A stretch of DNA of 64,000 nucleotides from Drosophila pseudoobscura (Eukaryota > Arthropoda > Insecta > Diptera > Drosophilidae): contig NC_046681.1 in assembly GCF_009870125.1 (NCBI RefSeq), positions 6,089,001-6,153,000 of the forward strand, given 5' to 3'. Below, piece after piece: positions 52,936 through 64,000 of the stretch. The stretch's first letter is position 1; each line of letters opens with the position of its first letter. The position numbers and the translations under genes were made by a program. The notes below the pieces were generated by a model. It was not told the origin of the DNA, made no database searches, and saw only the letters and a list, made by a program, of their open reading frames with translations.

Positions 52936-53967
52936 ATGAATACAAAACTAATGTTAAGTGCCTTGAGAGCAGTACGAGTGAGTACCTCCAACAAATGGCA
53001 AGTGCCCGCCTTGACGACAGTGCGACAATACGGTAAGTAACAGCAAACACTTTTGGACCATTCATTCTACCGAAATATTTCATAACAGAGCCGGCAATGG
53101 CAATCTTTCTTTGCAGCTGCGCCGCCAAAAAGATTCTACAAGAAGACTTCTGTGCTGTACACTGATGGTGGCTACGAGGTGGTGCTGGATCATAGGAAAC
53201 TAAAGACACCAAAGGGCGCTCCCTTCACCGTCAAGAGCGAACCGCTGGCCATTGCCGTGGCCACGGAATTCGACAGCCAAAGGGATCACATCGAGAGGTC
53301 GCGCATGCACCTGTCGGCCCTGTGCTTCACGGCCATCGATAATCCCAATAATCTGAACAAACTGGATATGGTCAACTATCTCTTAAACTATATGCCCACC
53401 GATACGGTGCTCTTTCAATATGATGTAAGATTCAGGCAGAGCATTCCAAGAAAATAGCTAACATTTGCTTTCAGGATGAGCGAGATCTTAAGGAACTACA
53501 GAAAAACGAATGGGATCCAGTGATTGAGTGGTTCAATCAGCGCTTCGAGACGAATCTACAGAAAACCATGAACATAACACCGCCGACAATTACCGATGAG
53601 GATCGAGTGAAGGTGGCCAAACATTTCCAATCCTACAGCTTGGACACACTGCATGGTAAGCAGTGCCCCTGCAAACATTGTATTCTATATGCATTGAAAT
53701 ATCTTCTTTCCATTAGGCTTCGTATATGCTGTGGATACGTTGAAATCCATTATTTTGGCCTGTGCCGTCATAGAGCAGATGCTGCCCGTGGAAAAGGCAG
53801 TGGCACTGTCCCGGCTGGAGGAGGAGTATCAGATCAAGTTCTGGGGACGCGTCGAATGGTCCCACGATCTGAGCCAACAGGAACTGCAGGCGCGTCTGGC
53901 CGCATCAGTCCTCTTTGTACAGCTCAATTGTTCCGAGAACTTTGTTAAAGAAAAGCTGATACTGTAA
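52936..53967 (+). CDS. ATPAF2: ATP synthase mitochondrial F1 complex assembly factor 2 (ATP12 family)
   Basis: The exons are 52936-53032, 53117-53424, 53475-53655 and 53717-53967. The phases agree and give 278 residues (human ATPAF2 is about 289). The N-terminus (MNTKLMLSALRAVRVST) is basic and amphipathic, as expected of a mitochondrial presequence. Then come RFYKKTSVLYTDGGYEVVLD, LKTPKGAPF, PLAIAVATEFDSQ and LSALCFTAIDN, the conserved ATP12 core, followed by TDTVLFQYDDERDL and DPVIEWFNQRF. The last exon holds the helical C-terminus (FVYAVDTLKSIILACAVIE, EEEYQIKFWGRVEWSHD). Family role: matrix chaperone that holds the F1 alpha subunit before assembly of the alpha3-beta3 hexamer. The start is the first ATG of the open exon. 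An atataccgt-rich repeat lies directly upstream. The next gene begins 143 bp after the stop. Confidence 0.95.
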
Positions 53968-54110
53968 AGCAGAGCTGAAGTAAAAACTAGTAGTAACCCT
54001 GTATTTATAATTCTCATTATTTCGATAACCAGCCAGGCCCAAATTTGTAAATTCATTCGTCCCGTTTTCTGTCTGATTTGTGGAATGTGCCTAGAAACTC
54101 AAGGACACAC

Positions 54111-56225
54111 ATGGCGGTCTCCAATCACCGCCTTTATCCCAGCGATGAGGAATATGAAGAGTATAGCCATATGATGAGAGGCATCAAAACCACCGATGAT
54201 CTCCACAAGACCTATAAACCCGACGCAAAATCTCCGAAACCAACTTCCATCTTGAGAAACAGACAAACCGAAGATTCTTTCAATCAAAACGATGGCAAAG
54301 CTGCTGCAGAATGTAATCAGAACATTGGCAAACACATAAAGTTGCAGCCTGTCGACGTTAGCACAATCATAGGACCAAGTTATAGTATATTGGATTTAAC
54401 TAAACTAAACTGGGAACTGAGACGAGATGTAGGTTCTACAACAACCATCAAAGCCGTTCAGGAGCTCTACTCCTGTAAGAGATCCTTAAGCAGCTCAAGC
54501 CTCGAGGAAAGCCCACAAACGGGTGTGGCGAGTGATAAACGCATTGCCTCCGGGCGAAGTAACTGGTTAAAATGTAGTAAATATTCGAATAGCGAGTGCA
54601 AGGAGAATAAGTGCAAAGGTGAGTAGAGCAATGATAGTAGATTTGAAGTACACCCTATCCAACACCTCCAATAGCTGCTTGTAAGCGCAAAAAGGCATGT
54701 TATGCCACCGTTAGCTATGCGGACCCAGAGCAAAGCTATGCCGAATCAGAACGAAACCAGTACTATCCCGAGTCGCAACAAAGCCAGGTCTATCCTCAGT
54801 CGGAACAAAGCCAGGTCTATCCTCAGTCGCAACAAAGCCAGGTCTATCCCCAGTCGCAACAAAGCCAGGTCTATCCCCAGTCGCAACAAGGCCAGGTCTA
54901 CCCCAAGTCGGAGCAAAGCCAGGTCTACCCCGAGTCGGAACAAAGCCGAGTCTTTGCCAAAGAGGAAAAAAGCTGTAGCTTTCACGAATCGAAACCAAAC
55001 CATGGCTCCCCCAAATTGAAACAAAATCCTGTCTATACCGAATCGCAAGAAAACTCTTACTACCCCGAGTCGGAAGCATGTCACAGGTCGCCCAATCGTG
55101 TTTCACCAAGGCAAGGCTCATCCAAATTCCAGCAAAATTCAGTCTATTCCGAATCGAAGCAAAGCCGTTGCTCTGCCGAATCGGACAGAAAAACTGACCA
55201 TTACAACATGAAAAGTACTTCAACATTCAACACAAGCAATGGCACTGAATATACCGATGAATCATGCCTCAGAACTCAGGCTTATGATCGCCATGCCCAA
55301 TCTCCAAGGTGCGAAAGTTCACGGGACTCCCATAAGTTTGAGGAAGAGCAGCGGATGACAGATTGCAGTAGGCAATCTCATAAAGGGGTTACAGACGCTG
55401 CTAGTCATCCTGGGTATTCGAATTATTCCTGCCCATCACCATGCCCCGTTCCACTTGTTCCCAGGACGAATAGCAGCTGTCACGGTGCACCAACGAATGA
55501 AAATTCTTGGCATGGAGACGCCATGGAGAGTTGCGGAACAGCAAAGACCAGAGGCATGAAGAGGCCTGCAAATTCTTGCAGTGGTTCTTCCATGTCTGGC
55601 ACTCCCTCCGCGGCATGCTCGTTGGATGACGGTCAAAATGAAAACTCTGCCTGCAATTGTGTGGATATTGAGAGCTTCCTCGCAAATTGCAAGAAACACC
55701 CGGCACAATGCTGCGATCCATGTGAGGGCTGCTGTCCCGTATTCTCACCTCCCTACATGAGACCCTGCGCACCTTCTTGCAGCCCCCCAGAGCCCCCCTG
55801 CATCAGCAACGAATGCTTCTGCATGGGCTATGTGCATGATATGCTGGAGGATCGATCCGTCTACGCTGTATCCTATCGGCCGGTTATGTGTTGCGGCAAC
55901 AATTTCAAACATGCTTCCAATGGAAATAGTTGCCTCTGCTCAGACCTGCCGCTGGGCGGTGGTTGCGGACCCTGCAGCAATGTCTGTCCCCCCAGTCCAT
56001 GTTGCTTTTCCGCGGAATCGCCCTCATGCTGCGGTGCCTCTTGTCCGGGTGTCTGTCCACCCGCTTGCGGCGGTTGTCCGGTAAGCTGCTTGTATCCACT
56101 GGCACGACTCAGGTGAGCAAATCCTCAATGATTTTTGAACTCCTTTTAATATGAAAATATCTCTCCTTAGTCCGGGTTATTGTAACTCCTATCCCTGCGG
56201 TGGATGCAATGCATATTGCATTTAA
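54111..56225 (+). CDS. Cysteine-rich repeat protein, possible sperm structural protein
   Basis: The exons are 54111-54618, 54675-56112 and 56171-56225. Introns are 56 and 58 nt, phases agree, and the total is 666 residues. The ATG at 54111 is the first in frame. Residues 1-170 are charged and Ser-rich (MAVSNHRLYPSDEEYEEYSH). Residues about 199-300 are a 9-residue tandem repeat, consensus VYPQSQQSQ, clear for seven units and decaying after. Next comes a Ser/Arg/Asn-rich stretch. The last 150 residues are rich in Cys, Pro and Gly, with CC and CGGC/CGPC motifs (CCDPCEGCCP, GGGCGPCSN), ending YPCGGCNAYCI. There is no signal peptide, so extracellular disulfide use is unlikely. The composition recalls Drosophila Mst-type and outer-dense-fibre-like sperm proteins, but I do not recognise a named orthologue. 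Function and testis expression are inference. Confidence 0.85.
54761..55070 (+). repeat. 27-bp coding tandem repeat (9 residues)
   Basis: The unit caaagccaggtctatcccca plus seven bases repeats at exactly 27 bp. About seven good copies run from 54761 to about 54950, then weaker copies continue. Because the unit is a multiple of three, other frames on both strands also stay open, which explains the overlapping spurious ORFs. Confidence 0.9.
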
Positions 56226-58932
56226 CAGGCATCGCCTCATGGCTCACTAGAGTCCAGATTGTGGCAGCGAATCCCCCCTTGTTATGGAAAGATATAGAAT
56301 ATCTATGGCAATGAAAGCGTTTTATATATACTTAGACTTAAACGGAAATAATGGTACACACGTCCGGGAATATAATGCCGTTTATATCAATGTTGTTTCG
56401 GAAATGGATTCCATGTAGGCGTTCCTCATTATCTTGAGGGAAGAGTGCTCCCAGGAAACGAAGTCTTAGTTTTCCTAGAGGCATTCTTTGCATACATACT
56501 TTCCATCGCCGGCCTGTCTCCAGTCTTCCTTGTCCGAAGAATCATGGGCCATCTCCCGCTACTTCCAGGCAATTCAAGATTTACATCCTACAGCAGAGTT
56601 CAACATGTAAATATCCCATTTCTACCGCATAATAAATTCACAAATAACAAATCTCACATTTACACGATTTAATTGTCGCACTTTTTGTAGTGTGATCGTT
56701 TGTTTTTTTTTTTGTTTTTTATTACAAAATATTGCATTGACAATTTACGCTTAATTGTTGTTGGTTTTGTTCCATTATTGAATTTCCATTGTGTTCCATT
56801 CAAAACAGAGTATGAAATGATATATTTACTATGGGATGAGTTAATGGATATAGCAAAAACGAAACATCAGACACACAAGTAAAACTCTGCTTAATTTATG
56901 CTTAATTTTGAGCACACTTTTCACTAGTTAAGCGGAATACTTAAGTAGAAAAATATCTGTTATCGTATCAGAACGCTCCTAAATCCGCCCTTCCTGTTTT
57001 TGTGGATTTTGTTTGAGTTTGTTTTTGCTACTGGAAATTACAAATTAATTTTGATTTGATTTTTCGCTTAAATAATTGCATTTAACTATGGGTAAACATT
57101 GTATTGATATTTAGTTGGAGCATTTCTTTCATTATTAAATTAACATTTAACTATTTTTTGTAGTTTTTTAGTTTTTGTTTACATTTACGGACAGCAGCAG
57201 GAAACAAAGGCAGAAGATCTGTTTTTTCACCATTTTTTCTTAGGGCAATGTAATCGTGATTTTCGATTAAAAGAAATTACTTTTGGAATAACAATTTGGG
57301 ATTTTTGTTAAAAATTTAAATTAATTAAAGTCAATAAAATATGATAGAAAGTAAAATCTCCATGGAAAACAATTTCTGGAGGTTTTACGATTAATAAGTT
57401 ATTAAAAATCATACAAAAAAGATATGAACAAATTTTTGATATAGCAAAATCGTAATCACGTTTATCCCCTTCTGCAGGCTTCTTCTGCCCTTGACTTTTA
57501 AGTATGTAGTTTTACGGATTGGTTCGCTCTTTTCTCTTCTTCTTCTGGTAGACATTAAATTGGAATTACATTGGTTTCTCCTGTTCTGTTCTTTTCTTTT
57601 TTTTTTTTTCTGGTGGGTTGGGGGTCTGGAAGTACTTTTACAGTTAACATACACACACGCAGACACATAGACATATATGTACATACATATGCCGGGAGGG
57701 GCTATACATATATCTAACTAGCTAAGATATATGCAAAAATAATTAATTAATGTAGTTTTTTTATCGCTTTTATATATGTTTTAAATCCTGTTGCAGGATT
57801 TGCTTCAGCTATTTAAGTAAGGATTACACAAATAATAATAATAGCTATTAATTAATGGAGAAACTAATGCAGAATTATAATGGAAAATATAAATTTGATT
57901 TATGTAGTTATGGGGAAGGGGGGTTGGGTGGCAGGGGCGTTTGTGTGTTGATTTTTTTATGCAACATATAGCATCACTGGAATAGTCTGTTTGCCAAGCT
58001 GCAGGCCGGGCTGCGGCCTGGCATTTTTCGAGTGGTCTTTTCATCTTCAAGTATGTATATAGTTTTGTGGCCATATCTGGCTGCAGAAATATGTTTATGA
58101 CATATATCCAAATATATATATGTATATACCAATAGTTTATAAGTAGACATGTGTGAAATTGCACTAAAACTAAATGCTACAACATTTAAAAATTGGACAT
58201 CCAAATGGATGGACTCCATTTACATACAAATAGAGATATACATATATACTCGTACTATATATATATTTATCGAAAATTCTAGCAGCTCCTTCTCCTTCTA
58301 TCAAACCAAATCGGTTTTGGCATTTTTTTGTTTTGTTTTTTTTTTGTTGTTCATTTATAAAATAGTTTTATATAAGGTTTTATGTATGTATAAAAAAAGT
58401 CGCTAGCTGCTTAAACTAAATTTAATTTGATTTTGCATTTGTTGTTTCTGCCTTTTTTGTTTTTTTGTTTTGTTTATACGTAGTAATTTTTTAAATAAAT
58501 TTTCTTAGTCTTTTCATTTTCCATTGTGTGCTTTAGTTTACTCTATACATAAGTCATCGGTATATATATCATTCATATATAGCGAAAAACGTTATATAAT
58601 TGTTTCTTTTCTTCTTACTGGAAACTCAAAAGCCAGCAACAGACAGGGCAACGCGCGCGGGGCGGTCCTCCCGCCCTTCCAGCACATGGCATTCATCAAA
58701 CGAGTATATCAAAATATGTATAGTTCGTGTATAAAAATTTGGCAATTTTTGCGCATAGTTTCGGGTCAATGCTTGGGAGGGGTCGCGGATCGGATCCCGT
58801 CTGCGGCGACGACTGCTGTTGCGGCTTTGGGTTTTTAGGCACATGTTTTCAGAGCTTATAGGTAGAGCACTTAACCCTACAATAGATATATCTAATACTA
58901 AATATGTAAAACTTTGTCGCCGTCAACAATTG
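56226..58932. other. Convergent intergenic region, Hr39 3'UTR on the minus strand
   Basis: Two genes end toward each other here. On the plus strand AATAAA at 56631-56636 could serve the cysteine-rich gene. On the minus strand AATAAA (plus TTTATT at 56718-56723) could serve Hr39, giving a 3'UTR of about 2.2 kb. A patch at about 56430-56600 is richer in G+C and carries short open frames on both strands, with no recognisable product. The rest is AT-rich. Confidence 0.5.
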
Positions 58933-61900
58933 TCAATGTTCTCCGCGCAACAGCTCCATCAGCAAATTGAAGTCAGCTCCATCGCGTGTCTTGATCGTCA
59001 GCATTTCCTTGCCCAGCTGTTCGGAGGGGGTTTCATTAGATCTTTTGTACTTTTAGGGCCATTCCAAGCAAGCACTCACCTGACATGTGCGCTGCAGGTC
59101 GGGTATACGCAGCAGCAGCTCTCCAAACTTGGAAGGCGTATCCGGATAGTGGGCCAGCGTATAGGCCTGCAGGCCCTGCAATGCCTTCTCCTGGCACTCC
59201 CGCACTTTCACCGCCTCATGCAGCTCTGAGGTGTCTACATAGTGTATAGGGTATTAGATCAGGGTTTACTTGGACCTCCTCTTGGAGTCTTACCTGACTG
59301 CAGCAGCACTATCACCTTCATGGCAACATATTCGTAGCGGTCCACGCGCAGACGCCTCAAATGGTCCGTCAGATTGAGCATGCGTTCAATGCAGGTCTAT
59401 AAGGAGTCAAATTTTATAATGGGGATTACTTTTATGGGTTTAATGTGACCTAAAGAAAAACTACTCATACTGGGAGAAAAGAGGGGATAAAAAGTTTAAA
59501 GAGAATTAACAAAAGAAGGTGCATTTAAATGATATTTCCTAAGACTTTTAATGATTTCGGAATCATAAAAGGAAACATTAAGAATGAAAACATCCAGAAA
59601 TTGTGTGAATTTCCATAAGACTTCGTTAATAAGATGAAATGTCCGAAAATAAATAAATTAAGGAGATTACTGAATTGAAACTCTGATTGATTGAACAATA
59701 GAAAGCAAGAGCATCTCCGTGGGAGCATTTTTTGGATTAAAAGAGCTTTAATTTGGGTATAAAACGAAGCAAGACAAAATTTTATTTTTATAATGAATGG
59801 AAAATAGTTCGTACTTTAAGAAAATAAAGACTCAAGTACAAGACTGTAACGAGTATAAGAAATTCTATTTATACAATGGAAAACCCCACTAATTATTATT
59901 TAGTGATATATTGATTTTATTGTCCAAAAGTCAGTAGTGTCTCTGTTTAACTTATTTCTATGACTCATATTTCATGCTGATTATTTATATAGATTTTTTT
60001 AGGGGCTTTAGTTTATTTAAAAACCTTTCTAGATATTTTTATACCATAAAATATTCACGAAATGAAATACAACTTCCCGAAAGTAATAGCATAAATTTAT
60101 TTATTTATAGTAAAACCAAAACACACCTGAAGCCCATTCGTTTTGGCCTGTGATAGTGTTATCTTTCTGCCTTGGGACATCTTTATCTCCCCGGGCGTAT
60201 CAATCGAACGGAAACAGCAGGAGAAGAGCAACAGTTCGCACCACGAATTGATCAGCAAACAGATTTGATCATCGATCTGAAAAGAGTTATTATAGTGCTC
60301 CGATCTATTCCGAAAGTAGGCCACAGTTACACACCGAAATGTTCTTAAAGAGCGGCAGACTCTTGCACCATTTGACAATCTTGTAGAGACGATGATCGGC
60401 CACATTGCAGAGATGAGCAATCAGATCGGGATTGGCGTTCTCCCCGTTGGACGAGAGACCGGCACTGGCCAGCAGTGGGTTGGTCAATTGCTGCTGCTGG
60501 TGCTGATGCGGCTGTTGCTGCTGCTGCTGCTGTTGGTGGTTCTGGTGTGCCGTTGAGGCGGCAGACGATGACGATGATGACGAGGAGCTGCCACCAGAGG
60601 CAAAGGCGGACAATGGCTGATTGATGCGGGCCAGCTCTGCATCGGTGTACTGCCAAAGATGTTCAACTTCCATGATTTCCTGTAGCCAAAAAAAGGGAAC
60701 CATTAATCGGGGATCATCTAAGGAAAGTCTCCTTGAAAACCCACCTGCAATAGCGTTGGAATACTGCTCGCTCTTAATGTTTTCGCCTCGGATTCCTCTG
60801 TTTTGATGGATGCTCCTCCCAGACTGGGACTCGCCGGCAGGGATGTCGACCCCGAAAAGCCATTCATCTGCTGCTGGAGTCTCTGCTGTTGATGCTGGTG
60901 CTGATGATGCTGCTGGTGCTGGTGCTGATGATTGGCCACTGAAGCTACCGCAGCGGCTGCCACCGCCTGATCCGGGCTCAAGAGCGGACTCAACATCGAA
61001 TTGGGCAGCGTGTAGGAGCATTGATAGGTGGAGCGACCGCCACGGGTGCGATCCTCGCGAATGGCCTCCAGTTTCATGCCCTTCTGCAGGCACTTCTCGA
61101 ACCGACAGGCAGGGCACTTTTTGCGCGTGGAAATGCTCACCTGGCAGGGTCCCCCACGGACGCACACGTAGTTCTTGCGATTCTGGACGGTGCGCTTGAA
61201 GAAACCCTTGCAGGACTCGCAGGAGAAGATGCCATAGTGGAAGCCACTGATCTTGTCCCCACAGATCGGGCAGGGGGAGTTGATCAGCTGCTGGCGGGAG
61301 ATCCCGGCCGGGGAGGCAGGCAGCGAGCCCGATCCTAGCGGATCCATGGCACTGGAAGCCGAGTCCATGCTGAGATTTTGTGCCGACTCCTGGCTCGATC
61401 CACCCGTTGAGGAGGCCTCCGCTTTGAGCGGCCTGTACAGCATACCATGATGATGCACGCCGTTCCCGTAGCTGCTTCCGGCTCCTCCGTTTCCTGCCGC
61501 GGATCCGCTGCCCGGATACATGGATCCCGCCGGTGGGGCATGCCGCGCCTGAATCGGCGAGTGCGTCGGACTGAACTCCGAGCTGTAGCTGTAGCAACTG
61601 CTGTGCGAGGCGTCGCTGTTGTTGCGACTCAGCGACGGCGTGTACGGTGCATGCCGCGACGTCAGCGGCGACTGCGACGGTGAGCTGTGGGTGTAGACGG
61701 AATGTATGGCAGAGTCGGGACTGGGATTCGCTGGCAGCGGCAGGTGTCCCCCACTGTTCGACTTGTTGCGGGTCGTCAGCAGCGGGGAATTGTTGTCCCC
61801 CAGGGGGGGCTCATACTTGAGATTGATCGGATCGCTCTGGGTGGGCGCCAGCTTCAGTTTCGCGGGACCGTTGCAGCTGGACACCGGATAGGCGTTGCTT

Positions 61901-62499
61901 CGCGGATGATGCTGCAGCTCTCCGGCAATGTTCTCCAGCTCCGTTTTGATCGGCTGCATCGTGGGGCAGGTGGTGGACGCCGCCTGAATGGGCGTCGACG
62001 TGCTGCACACCTCACTCTTGATCACCGTCTCCGTTTCCATCAGCTCTGCCCCTCCTCCGCCACAGCTGCCTCCGTTCTCCTCGGGTTCGCTCAGTTCCCC
62101 CTCCCAGGACATGGGTCGGGGTCCGTTCTTATCCGCCGCCCGCCGGCGCACCTTCAGGTTCTCGATATTCGTGAGCTCCGCCTCGGAGTCCGACTCTTCC
62201 TCCGCGGTGTGTGGCTGCCCACTGAGGGGTATCCTCAGGCTGCCATGATTATAGTTGGCGATGACCGGCACCAGATTGCCATTCGGCGTGGGAAGCTCCT
62301 CCAATTCACATTTAATGTTCGTCACGGACACATTGTGACGCGACGGCGTCGCCGATCCTGTCGTCGTCGTCATCGTCATCGCGCTGCTGTTGCTGCTGTT
62401 GCTGCTGCTGGTGCACATGTTCACGGGTAGTTGGTAGCTGCCTGTGCCCCCCATTGGGGCACTCTGCTGCTCGGCCTTAATGCTAGACATATTCGGCAT
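58933..62499 (-). CDS. Hr39: Nuclear hormone receptor Hr39 (Ftz-F1 class, NR5)
   Basis: The coding exons, in order, are 62499-60745, 60679-60335, 60276-60127, 59396-59294, 59234-59080 and 59016-58933. Every phase agrees, giving 863 residues. The start [13 protein letters not shown] matches known Hr39. The N-terminus is Ser-, Pro- and Gly-rich. The DNA-binding domain begins at Cys410 ([14 protein letters not shown]), with P-box CESCKG and a second finger to GMKL. The Ftz-F1 box follows ([16 protein letters not shown]). A His/Gln-rich hinge and poly-Gln/Ser segments precede the ligand-binding domain, which starts near [16 protein letters not shown], keeps the signature [20 protein letters not shown] and ends with the AF-2 helix [12 protein letters not shown]. 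It is a nuclear, steroidogenic-factor-like monomeric DNA binder. Known roles include spermatheca/reproductive gland development and ecdysone-linked regulation. The exon acceptor just upstream (about 62508) implies noncoding 5' exons to the right. Confidence 0.98.
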
Positions 62500-64000
62500 G
62501 GCTGCTGCAATTTTAATGGATTTCGGGGGGCGGTTTCCTTCCTTCCGTCCTTCCTTATCAAAATATTCTATATATCAAAAAGACTTTTGTTTCTCAATTG
62601 TGCAATTTGTAAAAATTGGAGAGATGTCGTTGATGCAGTTCCATTGTGTTGTAAAACTGCAAAAATAAAGAAAGAGAATGTTTGTTAATTTATTTACTTT
62701 ATTTTATAATTAATGATAATTCTAGTTGGTTTATATTTCAGATAATTATCAGAAATCATACAGTTGGGTGTTTTTTTAAATAGCAGAAGAGTTTAATTTA
62801 CTGAAATGTATTATTTTTGAACAGATTTATAGGAAAATTGTATAATATTATCAGGATTTCTCTTTAATTTCAGAACGTTTTTGTCGAGGCACACAAACAA
62901 AATTAGGGCTATATCTACTCTTTGTAATCTGTACACTCTCCATAATCCATAAGTATTCTTCTAATTTTTATCAATTCAAAGAAAACAACACAAGTTGAAA
63001 CAAGTTTTTTAAGTATCAATATTAATAGTTTCAGCGGCTCTGAAATTAAATTTAGATTTAATTGCCTCATAGTTTTGGCAAAACCCCCATTTATGCTAAT
63101 TAAATAAAAGGTTCTCCAACCTCTTGGCAATGAGTCATTTTCTGATTCTCCGCCCCCCCTCGAGATTTGCTTAGCAACAAGCACAAAGAGATCCACTACT
63201 TTTTTAGGATCTGTGAATAAACCCCGACGACAACAATAGGGTCAATGCTACCAATTATCCATCCACAGCTATATCCACCCACCCTGAAGCGACCTTGGCC
63301 CGAGCCCCGAGCACCGAGCCAGAGCATCCAACGAACGGGGCCACTTATGTTAATTGAGGTTATGCCGTGGCAGAGCACACGAACACTCCCATCCACAATC
63401 CCGCTATGCGAGCGCTCTCTCTCTCTCCTTCTCCCTCTCTCTTTCCCTTTTGCGTGTATTCATTCATTTCTTATCAGCAGCTCTCCCTTCTCTCTCTCTC
63501 TCTCTCTCACCCAACCATTGTTTCGCTCTCTTGTTTGGTCTCCCACTTGAACAATAGCTTAAGCAATACACAACTATGGGCAATGGGCAACGGCCAGCCC
63601 AACGAAAAATGTCAACGACCCAACAATGGGAGGGGGGCGATGGATAGGGAAGTGGAGAGCGAGATATGGAGAGGGCGCTGAAGAGCGAGGGAGATGGGAG
63701 GGCGACCAAAAAACGAAAGAGGCGCAAAAGCCGATGGAATTATAATAAATTTAAGGTACATTAACCCAACGCCGGTACGCAGCTGGGGGGGGGAGCGATC
63801 GGAGCAGTTCTTTGGACATGCTGTATGGCTTGGCAGATGGTGGAGAGGGCCAAGGGCGCGGCAACACCTGGTAACGAAGGGGTGCGGGCGGGTGCCGTAC
63901 TAAGTGCAGGGGTGTAGGCAAGGGGGATTTTGGAGTTCCTATTTGAAAAAGAATTTCTGCAAAAAGCAAAAAGTCCTGGGCATGCGATAAAAAGTCTGCT
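62500..64000 (-). other. Hr39 upstream intron or 5' region
   Basis: A likely acceptor (aaattgcag) ends at about 62508, just upstream of the Hr39 start codon. Further right no exon is recognised. CT/GA runs at about 63413-63450 and 63490-63509 could be GAGA-factor sites. A G-rich segment lies at about 63780-63900. Confidence 0.5.

Noticed and set aside
54702..55226. Alternative frames over the 27-bp repeat (RNKARS and its antisense)
   Set aside because: The repeat is a multiple of three, so all frames stay open. Only one frame joins correctly spliced exons and the Cys-rich end.
60810..62430. Long plus-strand frames opposite the Hr39 first coding exon
   Set aside because: Antisense shadows of a GC-rich coding exon. 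Hr39 on the minus strand explains the region fully.

Overview
The window is insect nuclear DNA from a Drosophila, and almost certainly not D. melanogaster. It contains a clear Hr39 orthologue whose variable segments (about 863 residues, His/Gln-rich hinge) differ from the melanogaster protein as I remember it (about 808 residues). Introns are short GT..AG introns of 55-60 nt or very long. Noncoding DNA is AT-rich with many micro- and minisatellites. The gene set belongs to the Hr39 neighbourhood (Muller element B, 2L 39B-C in D. melanogaster). An obscura-group species is my guess from sequence texture only.

Layout. (1) About 2.27-3.60 kb, minus strand: the coding exons of an EEIG1/FAM102-type gene with an N-terminal C2 domain, probably the CG8671 orthologue. 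Good splice sites suggest that a 5'UTR extends its first coding exon to about 4.0 kb and that a noncoding first exon lies near 50.6-50.95 kb. That would make 4.0-50.6 kb a single giant intron. (2) Inside that stretch, on the opposite strand at 31.9-32.5 kb, is an intact, intronless, diverged paralogue of proteasome subunit beta3. (3) The rest of the 46 kb has no recognisable genes. It holds low-complexity arrays, several tandem duplications, a cluster of GGTGACCCC motifs, a probable PIF/Harbinger-type MITE (47.02-47.77 kb) and a second inverted-repeat element (28.64-29.26 kb). (4) 52.9-54.0 kb, plus strand: the four-exon mitochondrial ATP synthase assembly factor ATPAF2/ATP12. (5) Only 143 bp further, 54.1-56.2 kb, plus strand: a three-exon cysteine-rich protein with a 9-residue tandem repeat, resembling sperm structural proteins. 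(6) 58.9-62.5 kb, minus strand: Hr39, a Ftz-F1-class (NR5) nuclear receptor, with six coding exons complete from ATG to stop. Its upstream exons and promoters lie beyond the right edge or within 62.5-64 kb.

The genes do not form a pathway. The window is a mostly single-copy regulatory landscape in which a lineage-specific gene (proteasome paralogue) and small transposons sit inside a long intron. Exon boundaries were read from GT/AG sites and checked for reading phase by hand. Transcript ends, promoters and expression are inference.
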